Assembly (NCBI GenBank): GCA_002718595.1
Contig: PBFD01000002.1
Span: 173,485 to 234,464 of the forward strand
Reading direction: 5' to 3'
From: Gemmatimonadota bacterium
GTDB taxonomy: Bacteria > Gemmatimonadota > Gemmatimonadetes > Longimicrobiales > Gaopeijiaceae
Length of the DNA: 60,980 bases
Part shown: in pieces, positions 1-9,153 of the stretch
Layout of the letters: each line of letters opens with the position of its first letter
Numbering within the stretch: position 1 is the stretch's first letter
Notes under the pieces: model-generated
Database searches by the model: none
Told to the model about the DNA's origin: nothing
The model's input: the letters and a program-made list of their open reading frames with translations, nothing else
Program-made: the position numbers and the translations under genes

Positions 1-1
1 T

Positions 2-295
2 GTCAGAGTGGTTTTGGCTTATGAGACAGTGCCTGTCAATAAAGTTTCGGATAAAATCCTCACAGAGATCAACTCTGGAGTTGATCTCCTAACATTTACG
101 TCTCCATCGACCGTCAAAAATTTCCATAAATTGGTTGGGGAAAGAGTTTGCGCTCCGGTAGCTGTTATTGGTCCTGTAACCGCGGAAGAAGCTGAACAGT
201 TAGGATATAAAGTATTAGTGCAACCCGACGAATACAGTATATCAGGTTTGGTAGGATCTATAGTTCAGTATTTTTGTAACCAAGGGACGAAATAG
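2..295 (+). CDS. hemD: Uroporphyrinogen-III synthase, C-terminal part (cut by window start)
   Basis: The reading frame is open from base 2, so the gene begins outside the window and only about 97 C-terminal residues are visible. HemD closes and inverts hydroxymethylbilane to uroporphyrinogen III in cytoplasmic tetrapyrrole synthesis. What identifies it is the stretch LTFTSPSTVKNF followed by VAVIGPVTAEEAEQLGYKV, which matches the family's 'TSpsaV..F' and 'CIGPvTA..a...G' motifs, and a final amphipathic helix. It is the last gene before the polysaccharide locus; 147 bases separate it from the next start. The identification is good for a fragment of this size. Confidence 0.8.
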   Translation, partial: VRVVLAYETVPVNKVSDKILTEINSGVDLLTFTSPSTVKNFHKLVGERVCAPVAVIGPVTAEEAEQLGYKVLVQPDEYSISGLVGSIVQYFCNQGTK

Positions 296-442
296 TTCCA
301 AAACTTCAGTTATTATTTAAGGGATGATTCATAGGAGTTGTTTATTAGTGCATTTAGTTATTATCTATTAAGTGTGTTGCAGTAAACAGAGTATTGTTTC
401 TTTGGGAGAGATCCGTTGGAGGTTCTTACGGAGTTTTGTTAA

Positions 443-1768
443 ATGATCCATTCGTCGGTCAATCATTATAAAAAAGGTGACTTCAAGTTTGGAGTCATAG
501 GATTAGGCTACGTCGGTTTGCCCTTGAGTCTACAGATTGCTCGCTCTGGATTAGAGGTTTTGGGGTTTGAAATAGATCCTGATAAAGTGACTGGGATAAA
601 TAATGGCAGAAGCCACATAGTTGATGTAAGTGATCAAGAATTGGGTGAGGTTTTGGCCGACTGGAAATTCCAGGCAACGGGTGAAATGCATAGAATCTCA
701 GAATGCGATGCTATTTCTATATGTGTTCCTACCCCGTTATCGAAATCTCACGAACCTGACATTTCTTACATTTTGGCGGCCTCTAAAGTGGTTGCTCAGA
801 GTTTAAGAAAAGGCCAATTGATAGTTCTAGAATCAACCAGTTATCCTGGCACCACCAGAGAAGCACTACTGCCTGCTTTACAAGAAACAAATTTGGAAGT
901 CGGAAAAGATTTTTTTCTTTGTTTTTCTCCGGAGCGTGTTGATCCTGGAAACCAGACTTGGCAGATCAAGAATACGCCTAAAGTTTTAGGAGGGATAACA
1001 CAGGAATGTCTAAGAGTTGGGTGCGCTGTGTACCAGCGATTTGTCGATGAATTGGTGCCAGTGTCTTCCACGGAATCTGCTGAGTTAGTCAAGATCTTGG
1101 AGAACACTTTCAGGGCAGTCAATATAGCTATGGTCAATGAAGTGGCACTAATAGCAGATCGATTAGAGGTGAATATTTGGGAGGTAGTAGAAGCAGCTGG
1201 CACTAAGCCATTTGGTTTTATGAAATTTGATCCTGGTCCAGGATTTGGAGGTCATTGTATTCCGGTAGATCCCCATTATTTAGCATGGAAAATGCGTGAC
1301 TTAGATTATCGTGCTCGTTTTGTGGAATTGGCTTCTGAAGTAAATGAAGAAATGCCAAAATTTATAGTAGAAAAGATACGTACGGCATTGGCATCACAAG
1401 ACAAACAATTGGAGAGGGCCAGTATTTTCATTATTGGAGTGTCGTACAAGAAAGATGTTGGTGATGTGCGGGAATCCCCTGCCTTACAGGTAATTCAGGA
1501 ACTCGTCTCTCTAGGTGCAAAAATCGAGTATTATGATCCACATGTATCAGGATTGGAGTTGTCTGAAGATGTTTCATTATCTTGTGCCTCGTTGACTAAG
1601 GAGGTTCTTGGTCAATCTGACGCTGTGGTGATTATGACGGATCATTCGAGTCTCGACTACTCGTCAATTCTCCACTCCTCTCAAATTCTAGTTGATGCTA
1701 GAAATGCCACTGGATCCTTCAGTCGAAAAACTAAATTTTCGGGAGAGTCCTGGATTGTAAAGAGCTAG
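443..1768 (+). CDS. wbpA: UDP-N-acetylglucosamine 6-dehydrogenase (WbpA type)
   Basis: This 441-residue protein belongs to the nucleotide-sugar dehydrogenase family, which oxidises the C6 hydroxyl of a UDP-sugar to a carboxylate with two NAD+. The N-terminal Rossmann motif GVIGLGYVGLPL is at about 17-28. The central helix region carries FSPERVDPGN, and the catalytic cysteine lies in GFGGHCIPVDP (Cys272). The motif IVLESTSYPGTTRE and the FSPER segment are closer to WbpA (UDP-GlcNAc to UDP-GlcNAcA) than to UDP-glucose dehydrogenases; a separate Ugd is encoded at 44952. The ATG has a GGAG about 10 bases upstream. It opens the glycan locus. ManNAc-specific WecC is the main alternative. Confidence 0.88.
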   Translation: MIHSSVNHYKKGDFKFGVIGLGYVGLPLSLQIARSGLEVLGFEIDPDKVTGINNGRSHIVDVSDQELGEVLADWKFQATGEMHRISECDAISICVPTPLSKSHEPDISYILAASKVVAQSLRKGQLIVLESTSYPGTTREALLPALQETNLEVGKDFFLCFSPERVDPGNQTWQIKNTPKVLGGITQECLRVGCAVYQRFVDELVPVSSTESAELVKILENTFRAVNIAMVNEVALIADRLEVNIWEVVEAAGTKPFGFMKFDPGPGFGGHCIPVDPHYLAWKMRDLDYRARFVELASEVNEEMPKFIVEKIRTALASQDKQLERASIFIIGVSYKKDVGDVRESPALQVIQELVSLGAKIEYYDPHVSGLELSEDVSLSCASLTKEVLGQSDAVVIMTDHSSLDYSSILHSSQILVDARNATGSFSRKTKFSGESWIVKS

Positions 1769-1833
1769 TGTAGTGAAACCGTTCTGCATACTGGAAACCA
1801 AAGAAAAGTATTTGATCAGGACAGATATTTTTG

Positions 1834-3387
1834 ATGTATAGAAGGTGCTTTCTAGTATTGTCCTGTTTGATCTTAGTGGTCACCACAGAGGTTTTCTCTC
1901 AATCCCTTCGTCCGATAGAGCAGATTGACCGAGTGACTAGAGCAATGGAGATGCTTCTCAGTAGGAACATCCTGGACACGATACCTCTGGGCCAGAGTTT
2001 CGGGATGAATCGGACACTGCGAAGAATTTATGATAAACAGCCGAGTGACTCAGCATCTATATCCGAAAAAAAACTAAGAGAAATGCTTACTGGGGGAGCC
2101 TTCAGCGCTCAAGTTGACATATCACTAGGTTGGGCTGAAGATCCTTCCAGAAATTTTCAAGGCAATGGATTAGCATACATTGATGCAGTTATATCGCCAC
2201 TTTCTCAAGGAAGAGGCGGGAGGCGAATAGACGAAGGATTTGGCATGGTAGCTGAGCCTTCTATGGGTTTCGTGGTTGGGGCTTGGGACTTCTATAAAAC
2301 GGTTGCAGTACCAATCGCTAAGGGCCAGAGTTCGAGTCAGTCAATCGGAATCAAAGAGATCTGGGGGGAAGGGCCAGTTGGTCCGCTTTATATGTCTGTA
2401 GGTCGTCGCCCAAACGTTTGGGGCCCTTCTTTGAAAAATGGATCTCTCTTTTCGGGCCAGGCCAGAGGCCTAGACCAGATTACAGTAGGAAGTGACGGCA
2501 CGTTTCGTCTGCCCTGGATTCTAGAAAAGATAGGACCGACAAGACTATCAGTTTCTCTTTCTCGCTTGGAGAAAGATCGCAACATTCCCAACTCTTATCT
2601 GGTCGGTTACCGGTTAAATGCCAAACCTTGGCGAAGTTTGGAGGTGGGTCTATTAGCGCTGGTTCATTCGGGTGGAGAAGGATCTCCTTCCGCTTCAGTT
2701 TGGAGCCGTGTTTTAGACCATCTGATTGTGGTAGAACCTCTAACCAGGCTGGGTACTCCCGAGCGGCAGCGATTAGCAATCTCTAATCGATTTGCCGGAT
2801 TTGATTTCAGGTGGAGGTTGCCTTGGGAAACAGCGCCCCAGATGTACGGTTCTCTAGTCTTCGACGATTTGGGAAAACCAGATCAATTGGATCGAGTTTT
2901 TGGTCAGGATGCTTCGTATATAGTTGGGATGTTTGTACCCCATATTCTAGGGAATGACAGCCAGTATATGCGCTTTGAGTACAGAGAAACGGGAATACGA
3001 TTTTATGCACACGACCCGTTCCGTTCTGGACTTACAGTAGACGAGATGATCATAGGGGACAACTTGGGTCCCAATGGGAGGGGGGGGCACCTAGAATTCG
3101 GAAAGAATTTTGGTGTCAGTAGTCAATTCAACCTGGAGCTTGCCTGGGAGGAACGCAGCCTTGATCAGTATCGTGTCAAGGAAGGGTTTACTTTTGAAAA
3201 AGGAATGGACAAGCCTGAAGAAATTAGATTTAGGATTGTTGGATCATGGGAAGAAGAGATGGATTTGGGACCAATAGTTCTGGGTAGGATAGGATATGAA
3301 AAAGTCAGTAATTTTGACGCATATGAAGGTGCTAGCCACAATAACTGGTTGGTTGAGGTTCGGACTATAGTTCCACTGGCTCCTTAG
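1834..3387 (+). CDS. wzi: Wzi-like capsule assembly outer-membrane protein
   Basis: About 517 residues with a signal peptide at the N terminus (MYRRCFLVLSCLILVV, cleavage near FSQS). The body alternates hydrophobic and polar residues as in a beta-barrel and contains segments typical of the Wzi/capsule-assembly family: GFVVGAWDFYKTVAVP, SVGRRPNVWGPSLKNGSLFSG and RFEYRETGIRFYAHDP. Wzi family proteins sit in the outer membrane and tether exported polysaccharide to the surface. A TTG lies one codon before the chosen ATG; AGGA is about 13 bases upstream of the ATG. It follows wbpA by 62 bases, in line with a role in holding the product of this locus. Confidence 0.75.
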   Translation: MYRRCFLVLSCLILVVTTEVFSQSLRPIEQIDRVTRAMEMLLSRNILDTIPLGQSFGMNRTLRRIYDKQPSDSASISEKKLREMLTGGAFSAQVDISLGWAEDPSRNFQGNGLAYIDAVISPLSQGRGGRRIDEGFGMVAEPSMGFVVGAWDFYKTVAVPIAKGQSSSQSIGIKEIWGEGPVGPLYMSVGRRPNVWGPSLKNGSLFSGQARGLDQITVGSDGTFRLPWILEKIGPTRLSVSLSRLEKDRNIPNSYLVGYRLNAKPWRSLEVGLLALVHSGGEGSPSASVWSRVLDHLIVVEPLTRLGTPERQRLAISNRFAGFDFRWRLPWETAPQMYGSLVFDDLGKPDQLDRVFGQDASYIVGMFVPHILGNDSQYMRFEYRETGIRFYAHDPFRSGLTVDEMIIGDNLGPNGRGGHLEFGKNFGVSSQFNLELAWEERSLDQYRVKEGFTFEKGMDKPEEIRFRIVGSWEEEMDLGPIVLGRIGYEKVSNFDAYEGASHNNWLVEVRTIVPLAP

Positions 3388-3532
3388 ATGGTTCTGATTG
3401 AGGATCTAGTCCTTGGGGTATTAGTGGAAGAGAGTTAGCATTATCTATCAAAATCGGAAGGACTTGATGGGAAGCAGCCAGTTGCTTTGGCTTTGAATCA
3501 CCTTTCTTTCTTGGAATTTGGGAGGAGTGATT

Positions 3533-4360
3533 ATGTCGGAATATGAGATCAACAAATGGTTCAACCTAGAAGGTAAAACGGCCGTGGTAACGGGTGGTGC
3601 AGGGATTTTAGGAAAACACTTCTGCCGGGGACTTTCTTCCGCTGGTGCCGATGTGGTTGTAGTAGATTTGGATCCAGAGGAGTCTGCGAGTTTCGCCGGA
3701 GAGCTCCGAGAAGAATATGGGACTGCTGCCATTGGTGTGTCTTGTGACATCAGGAGTCCTCAGCAAGTGACAGGAATGGTCGATAAGATCGTATCTCAGA
3801 AGGGAAGTATAGAGATTCTTCATAACAACGCTGCAGCAAAATCGAAGGATTTGAAGGAATATTTCGCAACGTTCGAAGATTATTCGTTTGAGAATTGGCG
3901 TGATATCATGAGTGTTAACATAGATGGGATGTTCCTAGTCGCTCAAGCGGTAGGGAAACAAATGTTATCTCAAGGGCAAGGTGGCAGCATAGTCCAAACA
4001 GCCTCTGTGTATGGAGTAGTTGCACCAGATCAAAGAATCTATGAGGGATCTGAATACATGGGAGTTGAAATCAACACTCCTGCGGTATATGCCACTTCGA
4101 AAGCCGCTGTAATAGGATTGACCAAATATTTGGCTACTTACTGGGCGAAAGACAACATAAGAGTTAATGCAATCACTCCAGGGGGAGTCGAAAGTGGACA
4201 GAATGAACAATTCCAGTCACTGTACTCGAAAAGGGTGCCATTGGGAAGGATGGGTCAAGCTTCTGAAATGGTTGCCGCACTAGTCTATTTGGCTTCTGAT
4301 GCTTCTAGTTATGTGACCGGCCAGAATCTAATCGTCGATGGTGGTCTAACCGCGTGGTGA
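3533..4360 (+). CDS. SDR-family oxidoreductase, PtmA-like
   Basis: A 275-residue short-chain dehydrogenase. The NAD(P)-binding TGGAGILG is at about 20-27, the NNA motif is near 98 and the catalytic YATSK is at 186-190; the C terminus SSYVTGQNLIVDGG is the usual SDR ending. An in-frame TTG at 3518 exists, but GGAGGAG at 3521-3527 places the start at the ATG used here. Between strand 5 and the catalytic Tyr it has an insertion (PDQRIYEGSEYMGVEINT). I associate this with the SDRs found beside legionaminic-acid genes (PtmA of Campylobacter), which fits the leg genes elsewhere in this locus. The exact substrate is not deducible. Confidence 0.82.
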   Translation: MSEYEINKWFNLEGKTAVVTGGAGILGKHFCRGLSSAGADVVVVDLDPEESASFAGELREEYGTAAIGVSCDIRSPQQVTGMVDKIVSQKGSIEILHNNAAAKSKDLKEYFATFEDYSFENWRDIMSVNIDGMFLVAQAVGKQMLSQGQGGSIVQTASVYGVVAPDQRIYEGSEYMGVEINTPAVYATSKAAVIGLTKYLATYWAKDNIRVNAITPGGVESGQNEQFQSLYSKRVPLGRMGQASEMVAALVYLASDASSYVTGQNLIVDGGLTAW

Positions 4361-4426
4361 TTTGACGTTATCCTGCAACTAATTCCTTACTTTTAGCTCT
4401 CAATAAAAAAAGAATTGAAATTTAAA

Positions 4427-5365
4427 CTATTGGGGGAAATCATTTGTATCGTATCTCGTTAAATCATAACGACGATCTATATCGAGAATAGTTTCACCAC
4501 CGGAATCTTTAAAGGCAATCCCACAGTTATACTCATCCAGCAACTTAACAGTATCACTATTGTAAGCGCCGTGTGGATAACACATCATCCAATCTTTAGT
4601 AGAAGCACCAATTTGAGTTAAAAATTTCAGTGAATTTATTATTTCCTCTTTCTGCTCATCCGCGCTACACCTATCAAGCCAAAAATGCTCATAACCATGG
4701 CTACCAATATACATTCCATCAGCCAACATTATTTTCAGATCATGAGTTGTTAGGTACAAGTCATCAGCGAAATCACGCTGTTTCTGACCAATATATTTCT
4801 CAAATAAGATAGAAATAATATCAGTACGAATCCTTTCGGGAAGAACAAACTGTAGCAATCGTTTAATTAAGGCAGGTTCGGGTTCTGAATCCCATTTCCC
4901 AGTTGATCCATAGGTAATCTTCCATTCACTAAGAAGTTCTTTCTTAATATCTCTAGAAATACATAAATCAAATAACTCTTCAAGTAGTAACTTATAATTC
5001 GTGCATCGTTCGAGTATAAAATGAATAGCACTAACACTTAACAATTCGCGGTCAAGAATTGCTTTAGCAGGAGGAAAAAAAGTGCCTTGAATTTTTCTTG
5101 ACTTTAGCTCAGGTAATACAAACTTAATATGATCTTTATAGCCGTCATCGAACGTAAGTAGGCAAGAATTCTCAGGGATTGGACTTCCATTTAAACAAGA
5201 AGAAATGACATCCTCTGCTTGTATTATCTGATACTCAGATTGTAAATAATCCAATTGAGTTTTAAATTTTTCAAATTCTAGGCCTTTGATGCCAGGATGC
5301 AAAGATCCTTTAATCTCTCTAACATAGTGATACATTACTACGCTTAATTTATTATTTTTAGACAT
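4427..5365 (-). CDS. Polysaccharide deacetylase family protein
   Basis: A 312-residue NodB-homology protein. It opens with the family signature VVMYHYV (about 9-15) and carries the metal-binding LTFDDGYKDH (Asp73/Asp74) and a second motif YIGSHGYEH. Such enzymes remove N- or O-acetyl groups from polysaccharide sugars with a divalent metal. There is no signal peptide, so it probably acts in the cytoplasm, perhaps on an activated or lipid-linked sugar. The start overlaps the end of the fkbH-like gene by 8 bases, so it is the last gene of the minus-strand island. The C terminus ends in RYDTNDFPQ; a decayed relative ending in RLDTNDLPKK lies at 14578-14827. The DNA is clearly more AT-rich than the + strand genes to its left. 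Confidence 0.82.
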   Translation of the reverse strand: MSKNNKLSVVMYHYVREIKGSLHPGIKGLEFEKFKTQLDYLQSEYQIIQAEDVISSCLNGSPIPENSCLLTFDDGYKDHIKFVLPELKSRKIQGTFFPPAKAILDRELLSVSAIHFILERCTNYKLLLEELFDLCISRDIKKELLSEWKITYGSTGKWDSEPEPALIKRLLQFVLPERIRTDIISILFEKYIGQKQRDFADDLYLTTHDLKIMLADGMYIGSHGYEHFWLDRCSADEQKEEIINSLKFLTQIGASTKDWMMCYPHGAYNSDTVKLLDEYNCGIAFKDSGGETILDIDRRYDLTRYDTNDFPQ

Positions 5366-7232
5366 AGGTAAGCTTCATAGGCAAATCAAGCGCTACAAAA
5401 TCTGAAATATCTAACTTCCAAGTTTCAATTTCAGACTCATCCAAAATTTTAGTAAATCCTAATTTTTTATAATGATCTTTAACAATAATATTGCGAACGG
5501 TGGGAATATAAGTACCAACCACTTTAGTTGCACCGCTAGCCTTAGCATTTGTCACTATATCCTGTAAGGCGGCCAATTCAACCCGTCTACCCAATACACG
5601 ACAACTCATTAACCATGAATCAATCTCCCAAGCGGATGTGTTTTTTTTGCAAACAATTACACTAATCATGCCGTTATCACCGAAAGTGTCTTTAAGTCGA
5701 ATCTGACGCGTATAAAAACTTTGGTCACCTTCCAATTCTTTTACATCTAACTCGCTATAACGTTTAGTAGTAAGGTTGAATTGATTGGATTTACTGATTA
5801 ATTGTGCGATACGGGCTCGACCAGTTGCATCAAATGGAGTGAAGGATATTTCCATATCCAAAGACTTTAAATATGCATCCATATCAGAGGATTGATTTAG
5901 GGTCTGTACTCGCTTTGCGTTGCCTTGATAAAAAGTTGCCCGCTTACGATCTTCTTCTGAAAAAGTAATGGCCTCAAAATATCCAGCGGCAATAAGAGTT
6001 CGTGCGTATAGTGCTGGGTCTTTAGGTAATTCAGGTACAGCCACTTCAGGTAATTCACGACGAACTTGCATTCGTTCAGCTGGATTGTCATCTAGAAATA
6101 CCATGCTCTCTAAACCCAAAGAAAGCATTTCAGCTATTGCCTTGATGTTTGAAGCCTTGTCAGACCAGTTGGCCTGGAACGCTGCAATATGTTCTTCCCG
6201 TAAAAGCATATCTGGATGCTCTTTAAATGGTTGACGAGCAGTAGCGTCCTCATTCTTAGACGAGACAGCAAGAACTACTCCTCGCTCACGGAGCTCTAGT
6301 ACAGTTTGCTGTATATGCAAATGAGCTTCAGCTGTTGGATCTCCATTACCAATTAATATGCCCTCTAGTCCATCATCTCCAATGACACCACCCCAGAGTG
6401 TATTATCTAAATCTAAAATGAGGCAGCGACGACTTTTCCCTAATCTTGCTGACATAATACGACAAACATAGTCAGCATATATTGGCATGTATCTTTGAGA
6501 GAAAGATAGTTTAGCTATATTCCATAGAGTTGGATCATGCCAATTCGTCAATCCTAGATTAGCCGCAAGTCCTGCAATATCCACTATAAAAGTATCATCA
6601 GCTACTAATCCGTCTAGCTCACTGTTTAAACGCGAAATTAACCAGTTTGCTGAGCCTGGCAAGCTCCCCTCATAACTACCTGATAAAGCCTCAACTGGTG
6701 AAGCAATATTTTGAAGAATGATCTGGGCCCCTGTTTTAGTACGCACGGACTCTACGACTGATTTTAGATAACCAAGGCAATCTTGAACATTTTTTTCGGC
6801 TGAGTCCTCATCTCCTGGGCATGGCGATAGAGGTAAGCCACGGTAATCAATAGCCACTAATATAAAATCTAATTTTTGGCTAATGAATACAGAATCTGAA
6901 GAAAAGGTTTCTTGTGCAATTTGATTAAACTCTGCCTCAACAACTTGCAGCGAAATACCAGAACGCAAGGCAGTCCCAACTAAGGCAGGAACCACTAGCT
7001 TAGTAGTTGCGTTACTGATCACACCAATTTTTATGGCAGTCAAAGGCAAAAGATCGACATGCTCATTTTGCAAAGTTAAGGTCTTTTTATATAAGCGCCG
7101 TAAATGATTTTCATCAAGTGAGAATTTAGCCAATTCTCGCAAGTCATTTCCGTTAGTTACCTCATTCAATCTTTGCGAAAAATCTTGTGGAGGTTGGGGC
7201 AACCATGATAAATCTTCATATATATTATTCAT
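5358..7232 (-). CDS. FkbH-like HAD-IIIC protein (glyceryl-ACP type acyl loading)
   Basis: A 624-residue protein. Residues about 1-265 form an alpha/beta domain resembling the SGNH-like N terminus of this family. Residues about 270-420 are the HAD domain with LILDLDNTLWGG (Asp274, Asp276), AVSSKN and MVFLDDNPAER. The C-terminal about 180 residues resemble a GNAT fold (SKSNQFNLTTKRYSE, LMSCRVLGRRVE). FkbH proteins take a three-carbon unit from 1,3-bisphosphoglycerate and load it on an acyl carrier protein. In glycan clusters they are thought to supply an acyl group for amino sugars. An ACP gene lies at 8880 on the same strand, which supports that role. All HAD catalytic residues are present. 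Confidence 0.82.
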   Translation of the reverse strand: MNNIYEDLSWLPQPPQDFSQRLNEVTNGNDLRELAKFSLDENHLRRLYKKTLTLQNEHVDLLPLTAIKIGVISNATTKLVVPALVGTALRSGISLQVVEAEFNQIAQETFSSDSVFISQKLDFILVAIDYRGLPLSPCPGDEDSAEKNVQDCLGYLKSVVESVRTKTGAQIILQNIASPVEALSGSYEGSLPGSANWLISRLNSELDGLVADDTFIVDIAGLAANLGLTNWHDPTLWNIAKLSFSQRYMPIYADYVCRIMSARLGKSRRCLILDLDNTLWGGVIGDDGLEGILIGNGDPTAEAHLHIQQTVLELRERGVVLAVSSKNEDATARQPFKEHPDMLLREEHIAAFQANWSDKASNIKAIAEMLSLGLESMVFLDDNPAERMQVRRELPEVAVPELPKDPALYARTLIAAGYFEAITFSEEDRKRATFYQGNAKRVQTLNQSSDMDAYLKSLDMEISFTPFDATGRARIAQLISKSNQFNLTTKRYSELDVKELEGDQSFYTRQIRLKDTFGDNGMISVIVCKKNTSAWEIDSWLMSCRVLGRRVELAALQDIVTNAKASGATKVVGTYIPTVRNIIVKDHYKKLGFTKILDESEIETWKLDISDFVALDLPMKLTYV

Positions 7233-7396
7233 GACTTCATCTTTTCTTTAATTAGCCGAGTAACTTCTTCCGGTGTTAAAATTTTATTCTGAGCTTGAAT
7301 CATCTCCAAATAACGAGGATCAAACACATCAAGTTTTGGGGTTTTAGTAAAACCAGGAGTTACTATTCTCACTTTTAGCCAATTATATTTTGCGAG
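7229..7396 (-). pseudogene. C-terminal fragment of a short-chain dehydrogenase
   Basis: About 55 codons remain, reading AKYNWLKVRIVTPGF then KTPKLDVFDPRYLEMIQ and ILTPEEVTRLIKEK. This looks like the last quarter of an SDR: the segment after the catalytic helix, the PGF-T motif and the final helices. The nucleotide-binding and catalytic parts are absent. The fragment overlaps the end of the GNAT-like gene upstream and the start of the FkbH gene downstream by 4 bases. The simplest reading is a deletion that removed about 190 codons of an SDR once belonging to the acyl-modification set. A new short protein starting further upstream in the same frame is possible, but the start shown is arbitrary. 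Confidence 0.5.
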
Positions 7397-8399
7397 AAGG
7401 ACGATCTTGATCACCATCCCCTTTAAACAAACAAACATTTTTCTGGGTTGAGGTCATATAAAGAATTTCAGTATTTCTCCTCTCATAAGGCTCAAAATAA
7501 TCTGGGACAATCACATCATTTGGGCTGTCTATCAATTCAAAATGTCCAACTGTCATTTCGCTTCTATCTATGCCTGAGGCATAAATATCAACATACTCAT
7601 ATTCAGAACGATAAAGAATTTTTGCAAAATTATTGATGATGTTTGCCATATCTTCATCGTTCGCGATCACCTCTATTATTCGTAGAGCTTTTCCACCTCC
7701 ATGCTCAACAGGTCGTGAAATCACCAAGCCTTTTGCAACATCTTGCATATATGCCACATGAAAAATGTAATTAAAGTAAGGGTGTGTTTCATATCTTTTT
7801 GCAAGAAAATCGACAGATTTAAAGTAATCTTTTTGTTTGTAAAAATCTGAAGAGTGCAATTTAGAAAGAATTGGTTTAATTGAAAGCACTTTTTTAAATT
7901 CAAAAATTCCAGTATTCCTAATAGATTTGATTTTTGAAGGGGGGTTAGAAATCTCAAAATGTTTGCAGTCATTATTGAATGCTGTATAGTGGTCAAGCTT
8001 ACCAGTTTTAAAGCCTAAATATTTGTATATTGCAATCGTTTCTTTTGATATACCTACGCAGTTTATATTCCTAAATATCGCTTGTTCCTGAAGAAAATGT
8101 ATAAGCTTAACCCCCAAATATGGATCAGGAAGATTGGGTATAACTTTCCACATAGCAAGAGAGATATCTTGCCTGTCTAAGCCTGGTGCATAGCCAATAA
8201 AGCCTAAAATACCTACGATTTTTTCATATGAATTTAAAGCTAAAACAAAGTTCAACTTTTTATTTTGAAGATATTGAAAATTAAAGAGCGCCTTGTCATG
8301 AGCAAGAATATGATTCTGGGCCCAATGAAGTCTTATAAAATCCATGATTTCAATTGTTTCACCAACTCTTGCGAAGCGGATTCTGAAATTATTTTTCAT
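7383..8399 (-). CDS. GNAT-like acyltransferase of the FkbH/ACP island
   Basis: A 338-residue protein whose first about 140 residues have a GNAT pattern: FRIRFARVGETIEIMDFIR at the start, a strand IVGILGFIGY, the acyl-CoA/ACP-binding-like turn YLGVKLIHFLQE, and the late motif YKYLGFKTG. The C-terminal half is of unknown fold. Proteins of this shape occur in O-antigen clusters next to FkbH and ACP genes and are presumed to move the ACP-bound acyl group onto an amino sugar. That role is inference from the neighbourhood here. The ATG lies within the end of a short decayed frame upstream. The DNA is very AT-rich. Confidence 0.6.
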   Translation of the reverse strand: MKNNFRIRFARVGETIEIMDFIRLHWAQNHILAHDKALFNFQYLQNKKLNFVLALNSYEKIVGILGFIGYAPGLDRQDISLAMWKVIPNLPDPYLGVKLIHFLQEQAIFRNINCVGISKETIAIYKYLGFKTGKLDHYTAFNNDCKHFEISNPPSKIKSIRNTGIFEFKKVLSIKPILSKLHSSDFYKQKDYFKSVDFLAKRYETHPYFNYIFHVAYMQDVAKGLVISRPVEHGGGKALRIIEVIANDEDMANIINNFAKILYRSEYEYVDIYASGIDRSEMTVGHFELIDSPNDVIVPDYFEPYERRNTEILYMTSTQKNVCLFKGDGDQDRPSRKI

Positions 8400-8481
8400 G
8401 GTCTTCAGCAGTTATTGGAAAGCTAGGCGCTTCATAAAGGTTAGATATGATCTTATTGAGATTTTTGAAAATTGAAATCAT
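8389..8481 (-). pseudogene. Short frame, possible decayed 3' end of an upstream gene
   Basis: An open frame of 30 codons ends ...NLYEAPSFPITAEDHEK and its stop overlaps the ATG of the GNAT-like gene, as ends of real genes often do. Just upstream, in a different frame, TSDYAFKLIQLMIENDFN also reads like protein. Together they look like the 3' part of a gene broken by frameshifts, perhaps an extension of the dehydratase gene at 8517. No family is recognised. It may equally be noncoding. Confidence 0.3.
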
Positions 8482-8516
8482 TTTCTATCATTAACTGAAT
8501 TAGCTTAAAAGCATAA

Positions 8517-8876
8517 TCAGAAGTTTTTTGGTTTGGAGGATATATTTCTATTAAGATTTTTGATTTTAATTTTAGAGTATATCTTTTGCTGATCTTCACT
8601 CGTTATTGAAATTTGGTTCTTAGTTTCATCAAAAATAGCTAAGATGTTTTCATTAAGATTGACCTGCGACTCAAATTTGATATCAAGTTCAGTTTCTTGT
8701 GTTAACTTAATTTCCAGTGCGTCCAAGGACCATAAAACAAGGTGCACCCCATGGACAATTGGCTGTCCGGCATGTGTTTTGATTGATTCTTTTTCATCTA
8801 CATGAATCGGGTTAAAGTCACCTGAAAAAGATGCAAATTCTCTTTGATTGTGTATTGTAAAATTTCGTGCTGTCAT
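8517..8876 (-). CDS. MaoC-like hotdog dehydratase, short
   Basis: A 119-residue protein with the hotdog hydratase signature FASFSGDFNPIHVD followed by GQPIVHGVHLV, giving the Asp/His pair used by (R)-specific enoyl hydratases and MaoC-like dehydratases. It starts 3 bases after the ACP gene, so the two are co-transcribed. In this setting it probably acts on an ACP-bound acyl chain. The length fits one hotdog domain, whereas relatives in polysaccharide clusters are often longer. The coding-looking sequence just past its stop (8389-8516) suggests the gene may have lost a C-terminal part. Confidence 0.65.
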   Translation of the reverse strand: MTARNFTIHNQREFASFSGDFNPIHVDEKESIKTHAGQPIVHGVHLVLWSLDALEIKLTQETELDIKFESQVNLNENILAIFDETKNQISITSEDQQKIYSKIKIKNLNRNISSKPKNF

Positions 8877-8879
8877 TTA

Positions 8880-9131
8880 TTAGACATTTGCCTGCTTGCG
8901 TAATATCAATTCTGCCATTTGACCTACATTTTCAAAGTCAGATATTTCAGCGGTGGAAAAACGGAGGTTAAAAGATTTTTCAATCGCGACAATTAAACTG
9001 ATGTGTGCCAAACTATCCCAGCCATCAATATCCTGTGCAGTAGTTGATGAATTTATAACTAAGTTGTCATCATCAAATACATTTCTAAATATTGATAGTA
9101 ATTGCTCAATCATTTTTGTCATTTTTTCCAT
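8880..9131 (-). CDS. Acyl carrier protein
   Basis: An 83-residue acidic helical protein with the phosphopantetheine attachment motif GWDSLAH (Ser at about residue 40). It is preceded by the conserved hydrophobic helix and followed by FSTAEISDFENVGQMAELI, the classic ACP helix II-III region. It is the first gene of the minus-strand island and the likely carrier for the acyl unit loaded by the FkbH protein and passed on by the GNAT-like protein. The strong AT-richness sets it apart from the housekeeping genes. Several in-frame ATG codons lie within the first seven residues, so the start is uncertain by a few codons. Confidence 0.85.
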   Translation of the reverse strand: MEKMTKMIEQLLSIFRNVFDDDNLVINSSTTAQDIDGWDSLAHISLIVAIEKSFNLRFSTAEISDFENVGQMAELILRKQANV

Positions 9132-9153
9132 TTTATAAAAAATCGTGTAGATC

